DNA of 64,000 nt. Source: Salinibacterium sp. SWN167 (lineage in GTDB: Bacteria; Actinomycetota; Actinomycetes; Actinomycetales; Microbacteriaceae). Location: positions 1,736,001-1,800,000 of the forward strand of contig NZ_JADYWU010000001.1 of the NCBI RefSeq assembly GCF_015864665.1. The letters run 5' to 3'. Under the pieces are notes generated by a model, which saw nothing but the letters and a program-made list of their open reading frames with translations, searched no databases and was not told where the DNA came from. The translations under genes and the position numbers were made by a program. Below are positions 9,416 to 18,682 of the stretch, in pieces (position 1 is the first letter of the stretch; each line of letters starts with the position of its first letter).

Positions 9416-10776
9416 GCTACGCACAGTCAGCCCGTCGGGTCGCGCTCGACGTCATCATGGCGGTGCGCGAGTCGGATGCGTACGCGAACCTCCTGCTTCC
9501 CGTGCATCTTGAGCGCGCGAAACTGTCGAGCGCGGATGCCGGGCTTGCTACCGAACTGACCTACGGCACCTTGCGTATGCAGGGCTACTACGACGCGGTA
9601 ATCGCTCAGGCGGCTGGCCGCGATGTCTCCAAGATTGACCCGCCTGTGCTCGACGTGTTGCGACTCGCCACGCATCAGTTGCTGTCGATGCGCGTTCCCT
9701 CGCACGCGGCAGTGGATGAGTCGGTGCGCCTCGCAAAGACGATTGGCTCGCGTTCCGCGGTTGGGTTTGTCAACGCGGTGCTGCGCGCGATCACTAAGCA
9801 CGATGCTGATACCTGGCGCGAGCGAGTGATTGGTGCTGCTAGCTCGGGGGAGCAAGCTCTTGCGGTGACGTATTCGCATCCGTTGTGGGTGACCCGGGCC
9901 TTTCGGCAGGTGTTGGTTGCCGAGGGTCGCGAAGCTGAGCTCGAAGGGTTGCTCGCAGCAGACAACGTTCCCGCCCGGGTTTCGGTCGCGGCGCTTCCTG
10001 GTTTTTCGGAGATCGCCGACATCGATGTCACGCCGGCAGAATATTCACCGGTGGGCGGAACCTTGCGCGAAGGAGACCCGTCGAAGAACTCGGCAATTGC
10101 GGCAGGGCGGGCTCGAGTGCAAGACGAAGGATCGCAGATCGCGGCACTCGCGCTCAGCCGCGTTCGGCCCATACTGGCGGGGGAGTCGTGGCTCGATATG
10201 TGTGCCGGCCCCGGCGGTAAAGCCGCTCTGCTGGCCGCGGAAGCTCTGGAGGGTGGTGCCGTGCTCACCGCCAACGAACTGATTCCGGCCCGCGCCAAGC
10301 TCGTTCGCAACGCCCTCGCGGTCTTCGACGCTCCGCCCGAGGTCTGGGAGAAAGACGGCATCGATATCGGCGAGGAGCATCCCGAGCAGTTCGATCGTAT
10401 CCTTCTCGATGCGCCATGCACCGGCCTTGGCGCGCTTCGCCGCCGCCCTGAAGCTCGCTGGCGTAAACAACCCGGCGATGTCGCTCAGCTGGGCGCGATT
10501 CAGACGGCGTTGCTGCAATCAGCGCTGAAGGCGCTGAAACCGGGTGGAGTGTTGGCATATGTCACCTGCTCGCCCCATGCCGCTGAGACCAAGGCGATTG
10601 TCGGTTCTGTGCTGCGCAAGGCCGAGGGCATCACCAAGATGGATACGCCATCCGTGGTTCAGAGTTTCTCGAAAGCAGAACTCGACCTGCCGGAGGCAAC
10701 TCATGTCCAGCTCTGGCCGCACCGTCATGGCACAGATGCCATGTTCATCCAACTCCTCGCCAAAGCAGACTCCTAG
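9412..10776 (+). CDS. rsmB: 16S rRNA (cytosine-967-C5)-methyltransferase, RsmB family
   Basis: This SAM-dependent enzyme makes m5C in 16S rRNA. It has 454 residues. The N-terminal NusB-like RNA-binding domain comes first (SARRVALDVIMAVRESDAYANLLLP). The Rossmann methyltransferase domain follows: DMCAGPGGKAALLA (SAM loop), DAPCTGLGALRRRPEARW (motif IV Pro-Cys) and LAYVTCSPHAAE (motif VI catalytic Cys). The start is GTG at 9412 within the end of fmt, giving translational coupling. The fmt-rsmB(fmu)-rpe order also occurs in mycobacteria. Confidence 0.95.
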   Translation: MSYAQSARRVALDVIMAVRESDAYANLLLPVHLERAKLSSADAGLATELTYGTLRMQGYYDAVIAQAAGRDVSKIDPPVLDVLRLATHQLLSMRVPSHAAVDESVRLAKTIGSRSAVGFVNAVLRAITKHDADTWRERVIGAASSGEQALAVTYSHPLWVTRAFRQVLVAEGREAELEGLLAADNVPARVSVAALPGFSEIADIDVTPAEYSPVGGTLREGDPSKNSAIAAGRARVQDEGSQIAALALSRVRPILAGESWLDMCAGPGGKAALLAAEALEGGAVLTANELIPARAKLVRNALAVFDAPPEVWEKDGIDIGEEHPEQFDRILLDAPCTGLGALRRRPEARWRKQPGDVAQLGAIQTALLQSALKALKPGGVLAYVTCSPHAAETKAIVGSVLRKAEGITKMDTPSVVQSFSKAELDLPEATHVQLWPHRHGTDAMFIQLLAKADS

Positions 10777-10777
10777 A

Positions 10778-10783
10778 TAGGCT
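10778..10783 (+). promoter_or_regulatory. -10 element, apparently leaderless rpe promoter
   Basis: TAGGCT lies six bases before the rpe ATG (10790) in the 13-nt gap after rsmB. A start site 6-7 bases past the hexamer would fall on the ATG. There is no Shine-Dalgarno before rpe, which supports leaderless initiation. Confidence 0.55.
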
Positions 10784-10789
10784 CTCGGT

Positions 10790-11452
10790 ATGTCAGTGCG
10801 TATTAGCCCCAGTATTCTCGCCGCCGATTTCGTCAACCTTGAGCGCGATATCGCGAAAATTTCGAATGCGGATTTCGTCCACGTTGACATCATGGACAAC
10901 CATTTTGTGCCCAACCTCACGTTCGGTCTTCAAATGACGGAGCGAATTCAGCAGGTCTCAGCAATCCCGCTCGATGTGCATCTGATGATCACCGATCCCG
11001 ACCGCTGGGCCCCCGAGTACGCTGACCTCGGCGCCTATGGCGTCACTTTCCACGCCGAAGCGGCGGCGGATGCGGTGGCTCTCGCCCGCACGCTGCGGGC
11101 GAAGGGTGCGCGAGCGGGCATCGCGGTCAAGCCGGGCACCGCTATCGAGCCCTACCTCGAGTTGCTCGAGGAATTCGACCAGGTTCTCGTGATGACGGTC
11201 GAACCGGGTTTTGGCGGCCAAAGCTTTATGGAAGAGACAATGCCGAAGCTGCGACAGCTGCGGGAGCTGGTCGACAAGCGCGGTCTCGACGTGTGGCTCG
11301 AAGTTGATGGCGGTGTCGATGAGCGCACGATTGAGATTGCTGCCGCCGCGGGCGCTGACACTTTTGTCGCGGGTTCTTCGGTCTATCGCGGAGATGATCC
11401 TTCGTTGCGTGTCTCTGAGCTGCGTGAGCGCGCCAGCGCGCACCGCCACTAA
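10790..11452 (+). CDS. rpe: Ribulose-phosphate 3-epimerase
   Basis: This enzyme interconverts ribulose 5-phosphate and xylulose 5-phosphate in the pentose phosphate pathway. It is a 220-residue TIM barrel with the family signatures SPSILAADFVNLERDI near the start, FVHVDIMDNHFVPNLTFG (metal-binding His and Asp), DVHLMITDPD, VMTVEPGFGGQSFM and EVDGGVDERTI. The other oxidative pathway genes lie together at 52-60 kb on the opposite strand. No ribosome binding site is seen; the TAGGCT six bases upstream suggests its own leaderless promoter. Confidence 0.96.
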   Translation: MSVRISPSILAADFVNLERDIAKISNADFVHVDIMDNHFVPNLTFGLQMTERIQQVSAIPLDVHLMITDPDRWAPEYADLGAYGVTFHAEAAADAVALARTLRAKGARAGIAVKPGTAIEPYLELLEEFDQVLVMTVEPGFGGQSFMEETMPKLRQLRELVDKRGLDVWLEVDGGVDERTIEIAAAAGADTFVAGSSVYRGDDPSLRVSELRERASAHRH

Positions 11453-11461
11453 ACAGCCGCG

Positions 11462-11487
11462 CGCTCTCGTCCACACCGCCGAGAGCG
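11462..11487 (+). terminator. Hairpin after rpe, possible terminator
   Basis: The inverted repeat CGCTCTCG (11462-11469) and CGAGAGCG (11480-11487) has a 10-nt loop and begins 10 nt after the rpe stop. No T-run follows, so intrinsic termination is uncertain. Confidence 0.4.
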
Positions 11488-11550
11488 AACATCTGCAGAC
11501 AGGGCATCCGCTAGCGCTGATTCTGTCTGCTCTTCTGGTTGACTGGTCGC

Positions 11551-11925
11551 ATGACCGATTCAGGAAAAACTAAGCCAGAGGTCGAGTTCTACGCGGGCGA
11601 TGCCCCCACCGAACTCGTCATTATTGACATTGAAGAGGGAACCGGCGCAGAAGCAACTGCTGGTTCTACCGTCGACGTGCACTACTTGGGCGTCGACTTT
11701 GAGACTCTCGAAGAGTTTGACTCTTCCTGGAGCCGGGGTGAGTCCATCAACTTCCCCCTCATGGCTCTCATTAGCGGGTGGCAAGAAGGAATCCCCGGCA
11801 TGAAGGTGGGCGGCCGTCGCCAGCTCATCTGCCCGCCGCACCTTGCGTACGGGCCTGCTGGCGGAGGGCATCAGCTCTCCGGACGCACGTTGACGTTCGT
11901 CATCGACCTGCTCGGCACGAACTAG
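11551..11925 (+). CDS. FKBP-type peptidyl-prolyl cis-trans isomerase
   Basis: This is a single-domain FKBP of 124 residues, a cytosolic proline isomerase or chaperone. Visible FKBP features are VDVHYLGV, FDSSWSRGESINFPL, the central block GWQEGIPGMKVGGRRQLICPP and AYGPAGGG, ending with LTFVIDLL. No signal peptide is present. ATG 11551 gives MTDSGKTKPEVEF. An in-frame TTG at 11539 is possible but would add only four residues. No Shine-Dalgarno is evident. The gene stands alone between rpe and hisE, and its substrate cannot be read from the sequence. Confidence 0.93.
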   Translation: MTDSGKTKPEVEFYAGDAPTELVIIDIEEGTGAEATAGSTVDVHYLGVDFETLEEFDSSWSRGESINFPLMALISGWQEGIPGMKVGGRRQLICPPHLAYGPAGGGHQLSGRTLTFVIDLLGTN

Positions 11926-11953
11926 TCACCACGCGTTAGTCGTCATGCGGCAA

Positions 11954-11978
11954 GGGACCGCCCTCCGGGGCGGTACCC
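11954..11978 (+). terminator. GC-rich hairpin between FKBP gene and hisE
   Basis: GGGACCGCCC (11954-11963), a TCCG loop, then GGGCGGTACCC (11968-11978) form a strong stem with a one-base bulge. The descending arm contains the TACCCT proposed as the hisE -10 element. It may terminate FKBP transcription or affect hisE expression. Confidence 0.45.
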
Positions 11979-11979
11979 T
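11974..11979 (+). promoter_or_regulatory. -10 element, apparently leaderless hisE promoter
   Basis: TACCCT lies six bases before the hisE GTG at 11986, so a transcript would start at or next to the initiation codon. It overlaps the descending arm of the hairpin at 11954-11978. Confidence 0.55.
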
Positions 11980-11985
11980 TGACGT

Positions 11986-12249
11986 GTGAAAGACTTTGAT
12001 GCACTTTTTGCTGAACTCAGCCGCAAAGCGGTAGAACGCCCCGCCGACTCTGGTTCGGTTGCCCTCTGGGATGCTGGCGTGCATGCGATCGGCAAGAAGG
12101 TCGTAGAAGAGGCTGCCGAAGTGTGGATGGCAGCCGAATACCAGTCTGACGAAGAAACCGCGGACGAAATCTCCCAACTGATTTATCACCTTCAGGTTCT
12201 GATGGTTGCCAAGGGGCTCAGCCCTGAGGACGTCTGGCGACATCTCTAA
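11986..12249 (+). CDS. hisE: Phosphoribosyl-ATP pyrophosphatase
   Basis: HisE hydrolyses phosphoribosyl-ATP to phosphoribosyl-AMP, step two of histidine synthesis. It is an 87-residue all-helical MazG-like fold with the acidic metal-binding helices [16 protein letters not shown] and [14 protein letters not shown]. The start is GTG at 11986 ([11 protein letters not shown]), without a Shine-Dalgarno and directly behind a -10-like hexamer. hisG follows after 43 nt. Confidence 0.96.
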   Translation: MKDFDALFAELSRKAVERPADSGSVALWDAGVHAIGKKVVEEAAEVWMAAEYQSDEETADEISQLIYHLQVLMVAKGLSPEDVWRHL

Positions 12250-12292
12250 CGCCTCGACGCCCCCTTTTCGCACCAATTGACTGAGAGCTGAC

Positions 12293-13132
12293 ATGTTAAG
12301 AATTGCAGTGCCCAATAAGGGTTCACTGAGCGAGACCGCTTCCGAAATGCTCTACGAAGCGGGCTACGTTGGCCGTCGCGACCCGCGTGCACTCAATGTG
12401 CGCGATGAACGCAACGGCGTCGAATTTTTCTACCTTCGCCCACGCGATATCGCGACCTACGTGGGCTCTGGAGCCCTCGACGTAGGAATTACCGGCCGCG
12501 ACCTCCTGTTGGATTCCGGATCCACCGCGACAGAGATCGCCAGCCTCAACTTTGGCGATTCCACCTTCCGCTTTGCGGGTGAGCCTGGTCGCTTCACTGA
12601 GCTTTCGGACCTCAACGGAGTTCGCGTTGCCACCAGCTATGCCGGCCTCGTGGGCGCCTTCCTGGAGCGTCACGGTGTGACAGCCGAGCTCGTCAGTCTA
12701 GATGGTGCTGTTGAGTCAGCGATCCGACTCGGAGTTGCGGATGCTGTGGCCGACGTCGTATCGACAGGTTCGACGCTGCGGGCACAGGGTCTCGAAATCT
12801 TCGGTCCCGTCATCCTCGATTCAACCGCTGTATTGATTAGCTCAGGCAACGAAGTTGACGGCAGCGCGACACTCCAGCGTCGCCTCCAGGGCGTGCTTGT
12901 CGCTCGCCAATATGTACTCATCGACTACGACGTTCCGGTTGCGCTCCTCGAGGCCGCAACGAAGGTAACGCCCGGTATCGAGAGTCCAACCGTTTCTCCG
13001 CTCCAAGACCCTGCGTGGGTTGCGGTGCGCTCAATGGTGCGTCGCGTCGATACCAATCAGGTCATGGACGAGCTTCACGCGGTTGGGGCGCGCGCGATCT
13101 TGGTCAGCGCGATTCACGCAGCGAGGATCTAA
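12293..13132 (+). CDS. hisG: ATP phosphoribosyltransferase, long form
   Basis: HisG joins ATP and PRPP in the first, histidine-inhibited step of the pathway. At 279 residues it is the long form: catalytic periplasmic-binding-like domains ([15 protein letters not shown] at the start, [11 protein letters not shown] near 63) and a C-terminal ACT-like regulatory domain (about 205-279, with [19 protein letters not shown]). The long form does not need HisZ. Its stop lies one base before the hisF GTG. Confidence 0.96.
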   Translation: MLRIAVPNKGSLSETASEMLYEAGYVGRRDPRALNVRDERNGVEFFYLRPRDIATYVGSGALDVGITGRDLLLDSGSTATEIASLNFGDSTFRFAGEPGRFTELSDLNGVRVATSYAGLVGAFLERHGVTAELVSLDGAVESAIRLGVADAVADVVSTGSTLRAQGLEIFGPVILDSTAVLISSGNEVDGSATLQRRLQGVLVARQYVLIDYDVPVALLEAATKVTPGIESPTVSPLQDPAWVAVRSMVRRVDTNQVMDELHAVGARAILVSAIHAARI

Positions 13133-13133
13133 A

Positions 13134-13886
13134 GTGGCGGTCGCAGTTCGGGTTATTCCCTGTCTCGATGTCGCCGACGGTCGCGTCGTCAAAGGCGTCA
13201 ACTTCAAAGACTTGCGAGACGCGGGCGATCCAGTTTCTCTCGCTCGGCTGTACTACGAGCAGGGCGCCGACGAAGTGACGTTTCTCGACGTGACAGCCAC
13301 GGTCGAAGGTCGCGCGACGATGTACGAAGTCGTACGCTCCGCCGCCGAGCAAATCTTTATTCCCCTGACTGTCGGCGGGGGAGTGCGTGAGCCAGATGAT
13401 GTCTCCAAACTCCTCGCCCACGGCGCAGACAAAGTCGGCGTCAATAGCGCTGCGCTTGCTCGCCCGCAGCTCATTGATGACATCGCTCACCGTTTTGGGG
13501 CACAGGTCCTCGTGCTGAGCCTCGACATCAAACGCCGCGGCGATGGCTGGATCGTCACTACTCACGGTGGCCGCACTGAAACTGACCGCGATGCGCTCGA
13601 ATGGGCCCGTGAAGCCATGGAACGCGGTGCAGGGGAGTTGCTCGTCAATTCGATCGATGCGGATGGCACGAAAGAGGGCTTTGACCTCGAACTTGTGTCC
13701 GCGATCAGCGAGTTTGCGACCGTCCCGGTCATCGCCAGTGGTGGAGCGGGCAAAGTCGAACACTTCGCGCCGGCCATCGATGCCGGCGCTGATGCCGTGC
13801 TCGCAGCATCCGTTTTCCACAGTCGCCAGTTGACAGTAGGAGACGTTAAAGCTTCACTCAACAGTCATGGATTGGTTACACGATGA
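13134..13886 (+). CDS. hisF: Imidazole glycerol phosphate synthase, cyclase subunit
   Basis: HisF is the (beta/alpha)8 synthase subunit that uses ammonia from HisH to form IGP and AICAR. GTG 13134, one base after hisG, gives [21 protein letters not shown], with the catalytic Asp in CLDVADG. The second catalytic Asp is in [11 protein letters not shown] near residue 130. [17 protein letters not shown] and [15 protein letters not shown] form the phosphate sites. The 250-residue length is typical; an open frame continues upstream into hisG, but that part is not conserved. It overlaps hisI by 4 nt. hisH is not in the window. Confidence 0.96.
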   Translation: MAVAVRVIPCLDVADGRVVKGVNFKDLRDAGDPVSLARLYYEQGADEVTFLDVTATVEGRATMYEVVRSAAEQIFIPLTVGGGVREPDDVSKLLAHGADKVGVNSAALARPQLIDDIAHRFGAQVLVLSLDIKRRGDGWIVTTHGGRTETDRDALEWAREAMERGAGELLVNSIDADGTKEGFDLELVSAISEFATVPVIASGGAGKVEHFAPAIDAGADAVLAASVFHSRQLTVGDVKASLNSHGLVTR

Positions 13887-14260
13887 GCGATGAACTCACT
13901 CTGGAGACCGTCAGCGATGTGCTTGAACGCGCACAGTTCGCCGCCGATGGTTTGTTGCCGGCGATCATTCAGCAGTGGGACACCAAAGAGGTACTCATGC
14001 TTGGCTACATGAACGCTGAGGCGCTGACCCGAACGCTAACCGAGGGTCGCGTGACGTTTTATAGCCGTAGCCGCCAAGAGCTATGGCGCAAGGGTGACAC
14101 GAGCGGACACCGCCAATACGTGCGCACCGCTGCCCTCGACTGCGACCGCGACGCACTGTTAGTCGGCGTCGAGCAGGTCGGTCCGGCATGCCACACCGGC
14201 GCACACTCGTGCTTCGAAGTAGATCCGCTCCTGCCGCACCAAGGGTTCTCCGATGAATAG
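13883..14260 (+). CDS. hisI: Phosphoribosyl-AMP cyclohydrolase
   Basis: This zinc enzyme opens the adenine ring of phosphoribosyl-AMP, step three of histidine synthesis. Its 125 residues include [13 protein letters not shown], the [16 protein letters not shown] signature, [21 protein letters not shown] with metal-binding Asp and Cys residues, and a final HSCF. Starts and stops overlap hisF (4 nt) and trpE (8 nt). This links the histidine genes to the tryptophan genes, as in mycobacteria. Confidence 0.96.
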   Translation: MSDELTLETVSDVLERAQFAADGLLPAIIQQWDTKEVLMLGYMNAEALTRTLTEGRVTFYSRSRQELWRKGDTSGHRQYVRTAALDCDRDALLVGVEQVGPACHTGAHSCFEVDPLLPHQGFSDE

Positions 14261-15779
14261 CACGACGAGTCGCGAAGAATTTGAGTCGCTGGTCGCCAGC
14301 GGTCATCGTGTTGTGCCCGTCATCCGTCAGCTTTTTGCCGACGGTGAAACCCCCGTCGGCGTCTATCGCAAGCTCGCCAAGGCAAACCCGGGAACGTTTT
14401 TGCTTGAGTCGGCAGGTCAGGGAGGCATCTGGTCGCGATTCTCGTTCGTGGGCGTCGCCAGCTTCGGTGTTCTTACCCAACACGATCACAGCGTCGAGTG
14501 GATCGATTATGGGATGCCGCGCGAGCGCATCCTCGGCGACGATTGCCCGACGGCTCCTCTCGAAGCACTCGCGCATCTCAACGAGCGTTGGAAGACGCCC
14601 CGAGTTGAGGGCCACCCACCGCTCACCGGTGGTCTTGTCGGCTTCATCGGGTGGGAAGCCGTTCGCGAGCTGGAGAACCTTCCCGATGCGCCGCCCGCTG
14701 ACTTCGAAGTTCCAAGCCAGGCGCTGAGCTTCGTTTCCGATCTCGTGGTGCTCGACCACCGTTTCGGCACGGTCATGCTCATCTCGACTGCGTTGAATGA
14801 CGGGCACCAAGACCCGGAGGAGATGTGGACGGAAACCCAATCTCGACTCGACGTGCTCCAGTCTGGTCTTGCTCAACCCACGGATGCCTTTCTCGCTGAT
14901 GTAGATATCGAGATCGATCCGGAGCCGACTTCGCGCTCCACGCCGGCAGAGTATGCCACGGCGATCGAGAAGTCGAAGGAGTTCATCCGCGATGGGGATG
15001 TCTTCCAAGTCGTGATCTCGCAGCGCTTCGACCACGAGGTTTCGGCGACGCCGCTCGACGTCTACCGCGTCTTGCGCACTCTTAACCCGTCGCCCTATAT
15101 GTACTTACTGTCGCTTGTCGACATGGATGGTCGTCCGTATTCGATCGTCGGCGCGAGTCCTGAAGCACTCGTGAAGGTTTCCCAGAAGCGGGTGCACATG
15201 CATCCGATCGCGGGTTCGCGACCGCGTGGGGCTGACACCGAGCGCGACCTCGAACTTGCCGAAGAGCTACTGGCCGACACGAAAGAACGTGCCGAACATC
15301 TGATGCTTGTCGACCTCGCGCGCAATGACCTCTTGAAGGTCTGCACGCCGGGAACCGTCGCCGTCACCGAGTTCATGCAGGTTGAGCGCTTTAGCCACAT
15401 CATGCACCTCGTATCATCCGTCGAAGGCGATCTGAGGCCTGAAGCCTCCGCGGTCGATGTATTTCGCGCTACATTTCCTGCTGGCACGCTCTCGGGCGCA
15501 CCCAAGCCTCGCGCCCTCGAGATTATCGATGAACTCGAACCGGCTCAGCGCGGTGTGTACGGGGGAGTCGTTGGCTACTTCGACTTCGCCGGTGATGCTG
15601 ATCTCGCGATTGCTATCCGCACAGTAACGATCGTGGATGGCGTTGCTCGCGTTCAAGCCGGGGCCGGCCTTGTCGCCGATTCAGATCCGGCCGCTGAGCA
15701 CCAAGAGGCTCAGAACAAGGCTGCGGCGCCCCTTCGCGCTGTCGCGGTCGCTAATGCGATGACTCACCTCAGTTCATGA
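14253..15779 (+). CDS. trpE: Anthranilate synthase component I
   Basis: TrpE makes anthranilate from chorismate with ammonia delivered by TrpG. It has 508 residues. The LLES motif (50-53), part of the tryptophan feedback site, is intact. The C-terminal chorismate-binding domain holds GDVFQVVISQRF, PIAGSRPRG, ERAEHLMLVDLARND and FPAGTLSGAPKPRALEII. ATG 14253 lies within hisI. No leader peptide or attenuator can exist directly upstream because the genes overlap. trpG, trpD and trpF are not in the window. Confidence 0.96.
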   Translation: MNSTTSREEFESLVASGHRVVPVIRQLFADGETPVGVYRKLAKANPGTFLLESAGQGGIWSRFSFVGVASFGVLTQHDHSVEWIDYGMPRERILGDDCPTAPLEALAHLNERWKTPRVEGHPPLTGGLVGFIGWEAVRELENLPDAPPADFEVPSQALSFVSDLVVLDHRFGTVMLISTALNDGHQDPEEMWTETQSRLDVLQSGLAQPTDAFLADVDIEIDPEPTSRSTPAEYATAIEKSKEFIRDGDVFQVVISQRFDHEVSATPLDVYRVLRTLNPSPYMYLLSLVDMDGRPYSIVGASPEALVKVSQKRVHMHPIAGSRPRGADTERDLELAEELLADTKERAEHLMLVDLARNDLLKVCTPGTVAVTEFMQVERFSHIMHLVSSVEGDLRPEASAVDVFRATFPAGTLSGAPKPRALEIIDELEPAQRGVYGGVVGYFDFAGDADLAIAIRTVTIVDGVARVQAGAGLVADSDPAAEHQEAQNKAAAPLRAVAVANAMTHLSS

Positions 15780-16345
15780 ACTGGAAACGCTCACGTTCGA
15801 TCGTGCTGAGCAGCCTGGTGCTGCTTGGCGCAGTGGTGATGCTCTCGTGGACGCAACGCTGGTTCACGATCACCCTCCAGAATGACGTGAGCGTTGAGGT
15901 TCTCGGCAGCGACGTTGCGGGAGCGCTGGCTGCGCTCGCGCTCTCAACGTTTGCTCTCGTCGCTGCCCTCGGTATCGCGTCGGTGTTCTTGCGCCGCGTT
16001 CTCGGCGTCATCGCCGCCATCGTCGGCGGGATTGTCGTTGCAGTCAGCCAGGCAACGTTGGCTGATCCGGCGCGAGCGGCATCCGAGTTGATTACCGAAG
16101 CGACCGGCATCAGCGGTATTGAGTCGATTCGGGCCTTAGTGGTTGGCATCGACGGCAGTGTGTGGTCGGTTACGGCGCTCATCGCTGGAATCCTCATCAT
16201 GGTTGTCGGTGTTGCGGCCGCTGTTTCGGCGAAGCACTGGCCTACCGCGACCAAGAAATATGATCGAACTACCGCTGTCGTTGCCGATGATCCGGCATCG
16301 CAGTGGGATGCTCAAAGTCGAGGAATAGACCCGACTAAGGGCTGA
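15776..16345 (+). CDS. Trp biosynthesis-associated membrane protein (TrpP/Trp_oprn_chp type)
   Basis: This is a membrane protein of 189 residues with about four hydrophobic segments (near residues 9-25, 48-67, 70-92 and 126-151). It starts MNWKRSRSIVLSSLVLLG and carries the family's TQRWFTI segment right after the first helix. It overlaps trpE by 4 nt. A protein of this family lies after trpE in many actinobacteria (Rv1610 in the M. tuberculosis order). The function is not established; tryptophan transport has been suggested because of the location. Confidence 0.85.
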   Translation: MNWKRSRSIVLSSLVLLGAVVMLSWTQRWFTITLQNDVSVEVLGSDVAGALAALALSTFALVAALGIASVFLRRVLGVIAAIVGGIVVAVSQATLADPARAASELITEATGISGIESIRALVVGIDGSVWSVTALIAGILIMVVGVAAAVSAKHWPTATKKYDRTTAVVADDPASQWDAQSRGIDPTKG

Positions 16346-16405
16346 TTGGCAACGCCGAGCGGGTTACTCCCGCTACAATTTAGGATCAGCAAAGAATGGA
16401 GCCTG

Positions 16406-16636
16406 ATGAGTACTGATACTGACCCCGGCCACGGAAATTCCCCGGCGGCATGGACCGCCGTAGTGATCATGTTGGTCGCGTTCACGATCGGAACCTTCGC
16501 TTTTTGGTTCAACCTTGCGTGGCTCGTATTCGCATCGGCTGGGCTGGTCGTCGTTGGTCTCATTGTTGGCCAGGTGCTGAAGAAGCTTGGCTATGGCGTG
16601 GGTGGAGACAAGCTCACCCCCAAGCCTCACAGTTAG
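16406..16636 (+). CDS. Small HGxxPAAW-motif membrane protein
   Basis: A 76-residue protein begins MSTDTDPGHGNSPAAWTAVV, so the HGxxPAAW motif is at about residues 9-16. Two transmembrane helices follow (about 17-38 and 42-60), then a short basic tail. ATG 16406 has GGAG at 16398-16401; the upstream in-frame ATG at 16346 would add a non-conserved stretch. Proteins of this family sit between the trpP-like gene and trpC in actinobacteria. No function is known to me. Confidence 0.85.
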   Translation: MSTDTDPGHGNSPAAWTAVVIMLVAFTIGTFAFWFNLAWLVFASAGLVVVGLIVGQVLKKLGYGVGGDKLTPKPHS

Positions 16637-16637
16637 A

Positions 16638-17408
16638 GTGCTCTCCGATTTAGTTGACGGCGCGCTCGAAGATGCCGCCGTCCGCCGTGAGTCCGTCAGC
16701 CTCGCTGATGTAGAACGTGCTGCTGCTGACGCGCTTCCGGCGTTGGATGCGCTTGAGGCATTGGCTCCGCGCGAGCAGGTGCACATCATTGCGGAGATCA
16801 AACGGTCAAGCCCGTCTCGCGGAGCGTTGGCCGAAATTAGCGATCCCGCTTCTCTTGCGACGTCGTACCAAACCGGCGGAGCAAGCGCAATTAGCGTTCT
16901 GACGGAACAGCGTCGCTTTGGCGGCTCTCTTGAAGACCTCGTGACAGTGAAATCGATCGTGCGACTTCCGGTGCTTCGCAAGGACTTCATCGCGGAGCCC
17001 TATCAGGTGTTCGAGGCGCGTGCCGCTGGTGCCGACCTCGTCTTGCTGATCGTGGCCGCTCTGGAACAGGAAAAGCTTCGCAGTCTCTATGACCTCATCG
17101 TCGAGCTGGGCATGACGCCGCTCGTCGAAACACACTCCGCAGACGAGGTCTCTCGTGCTCTCGATGTTGGCGCCAGCCTTGTCGGCGTCAACGCGCGCAA
17201 CTTGAGCACCTTCGAACTCGATCAGAATCTCTTTGGTGAGCTTGCCGATCAGATTCCTAGCGGAGTCATCCGTATCGCAGAGTCAGCAGTCAAGACGGCT
17301 GCTGATGTCGCGCACTACCGCAACGCGGGCGCCGATGTCGTTCTGGTTGGCGAGGCTCTCGTCACTGGCGATCCGATCGCCACGTTGCAAGACTTTTTGG
17401 ACTGCTAA
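16638..17408 (+). CDS. trpC: Indole-3-glycerol phosphate synthase
   Basis: TrpC closes the indole ring (CdRP to indole-3-glycerol phosphate). GTG 16638, one base after the preceding stop, gives [20 protein letters not shown] and 256 residues, the normal length. Key segments are [14 protein letters not shown] (catalytic Lys and phosphate loop), [45 protein letters not shown] and VLVGEALV. An earlier in-frame ATG (16587) lies in the small membrane gene and is unlikely. The stop overlaps the trpB ATG by one base. Confidence 0.95.
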   Translation: MLSDLVDGALEDAAVRRESVSLADVERAAADALPALDALEALAPREQVHIIAEIKRSSPSRGALAEISDPASLATSYQTGGASAISVLTEQRRFGGSLEDLVTVKSIVRLPVLRKDFIAEPYQVFEARAAGADLVLLIVAALEQEKLRSLYDLIVELGMTPLVETHSADEVSRALDVGASLVGVNARNLSTFELDQNLFGELADQIPSGVIRIAESAVKTAADVAHYRNAGADVVLVGEALVTGDPIATLQDFLDC

Positions 17409-18682
17409 TGCTGAAAGATGAACTAGGCCCCTACTTTGGTGAGTTCGGTGGTCGATTCGTTCCCGAGTCGCTCATTGCTGCTCTCGACGAACTAGACGCG
17501 GCCTATAACGAAGCCAAGAACGACCCGGAGTTTGCCGCTGAGCTTGCTGAGCTGCACGCAAGCTACACCGGTCGCCCGTCGATCATCACCGAGATCCCGC
17601 GGTTTGCCGAGCACGCGGGCGGAGCCCGCATCATCCTCAAGCGTGAAGACCTCAACCACACGGGTTCGCACAAGATAAACAATGTGCTCGGTCAGGCGTT
17701 GCTTGCCCGTCGCTTGGGCAAGACCCGCCTCATTGCTGAGACCGGCGCCGGACAACACGGTGTGGCGACGGCCACCGCCGCTGCGCTCTTCGGCATGTCT
17801 TGCGTCGTTTACATGGGCGAGGTCGACACTGAGCGTCAAGCGCTCAATGTTGCCCGCATGCGCCTGCTCGGTGCCGAAGTTATTCCGGTCACCGCAGGGT
17901 CTCGCACGCTCAAAGACGCTATCAACGAGGGCTTGCGCGATTGGGTCGCCAACGTCGATGACAGCCACTACCTCATGGGTACCGTTGCCGGTCCGCATCC
18001 GTTCCCGGTGATGGTTCGTGATTTCCACCGCGTTATTGGTGATGAAGCTCGCGAACAGGTCCTGAAACTGACGGGCGCGCTACCGGATGCCGTCGTGGCG
18101 TGTGTTGGCGGTGGCAGCAATGCCATGGGTATCTTCCACGCCTTCCTCGACGACGCTGACGTTGCGCTCTATGGCTACGAGGCCGCTGGAGAGGGCCACC
18201 TGACGGAACGTCACGCGGCTACGCTCACCCGCGGTCGTCCCGGTGTTCTCCACGGCGCGCGCAGCTACATGCTGCAAGACGCTGAGGGCCAAACAATCGA
18301 GTCGCACTCCATCTCTGCCGGTCTCGACTACCCCGGAGTAGGTCCCGAGCATTCGTGGCTGAAAGACATCGGTCGAGCCAACTATGAGCCGATTACCGAT
18401 GCTGAAGCCATGGAGGCTCTGCGCCTGCTCAGTCGTACCGAGGGAATCATTCCTGCGATCGAGTCGGCACATGCCCTCGCCGGCGCGATCAAGCTCGGCA
18501 AGGAACTCGGCCCGGATTCGGTCATCCTCGTAAACCTCAGCGGTCGCGGCGACAAAGACATGGAAACTGCGGCGGAATACTTCGATCTGATCGATTCGGC
18601 CGAGAAAGCTGCAGCGGCCGACAAGAAGGCGTCCGATAAAAAGGCGGCCGACGAGCAGAACGCTCCGGGGGAGAAGGCATGA
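17408..18682 (+). CDS. trpB: Tryptophan synthase beta subunit
   Basis: TrpB condenses indole and serine using PLP. The N-terminal [16 protein letters not shown] is typical. The PLP lysine is K89 in [11 protein letters not shown], and the phosphate loop is [12 protein letters not shown]. At 424 residues it is slightly long because of a C-terminal low-complexity tail after about residue 398, rich in Ala, Lys and Asp ([20 protein letters not shown]). The tail lies beyond the last conserved region. It starts in the stop of trpC and overlaps trpA by 4 nt. Confidence 0.96.
   Translation: MLKDELGPYFGEFGGRFVPESLIAALDELDAAYNEAKNDPEFAAELAELHASYTGRPSIITEIPRFAEHAGGARIILKREDLNHTGSHKINNVLGQALLARRLGKTRLIAETGAGQHGVATATAAALFGMSCVVYMGEVDTERQALNVARMRLLGAEVIPVTAGSRTLKDAINEGLRDWVANVDDSHYLMGTVAGPHPFPVMVRDFHRVIGDEAREQVLKLTGALPDAVVACVGGGSNAMGIFHAFLDDADVALYGYEAAGEGHLTERHAATLTRGRPGVLHGARSYMLQDAEGQTIESHSISAGLDYPGVGPEHSWLKDIGRANYEPITDAEAMEALRLLSRTEGIIPAIESAHALAGAIKLGKELGPDSVILVNLSGRGDKDMETAAEYFDLIDSAEKAAAADKKASDKKAADEQNAPGEKA

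Noticed and set aside
13020-13133. N-terminal extension of hisF
   Set aside because: The open frame continues upstream inside hisG, but the conserved HisF N-terminus begins at GTG 13134, right after the hisG stop.
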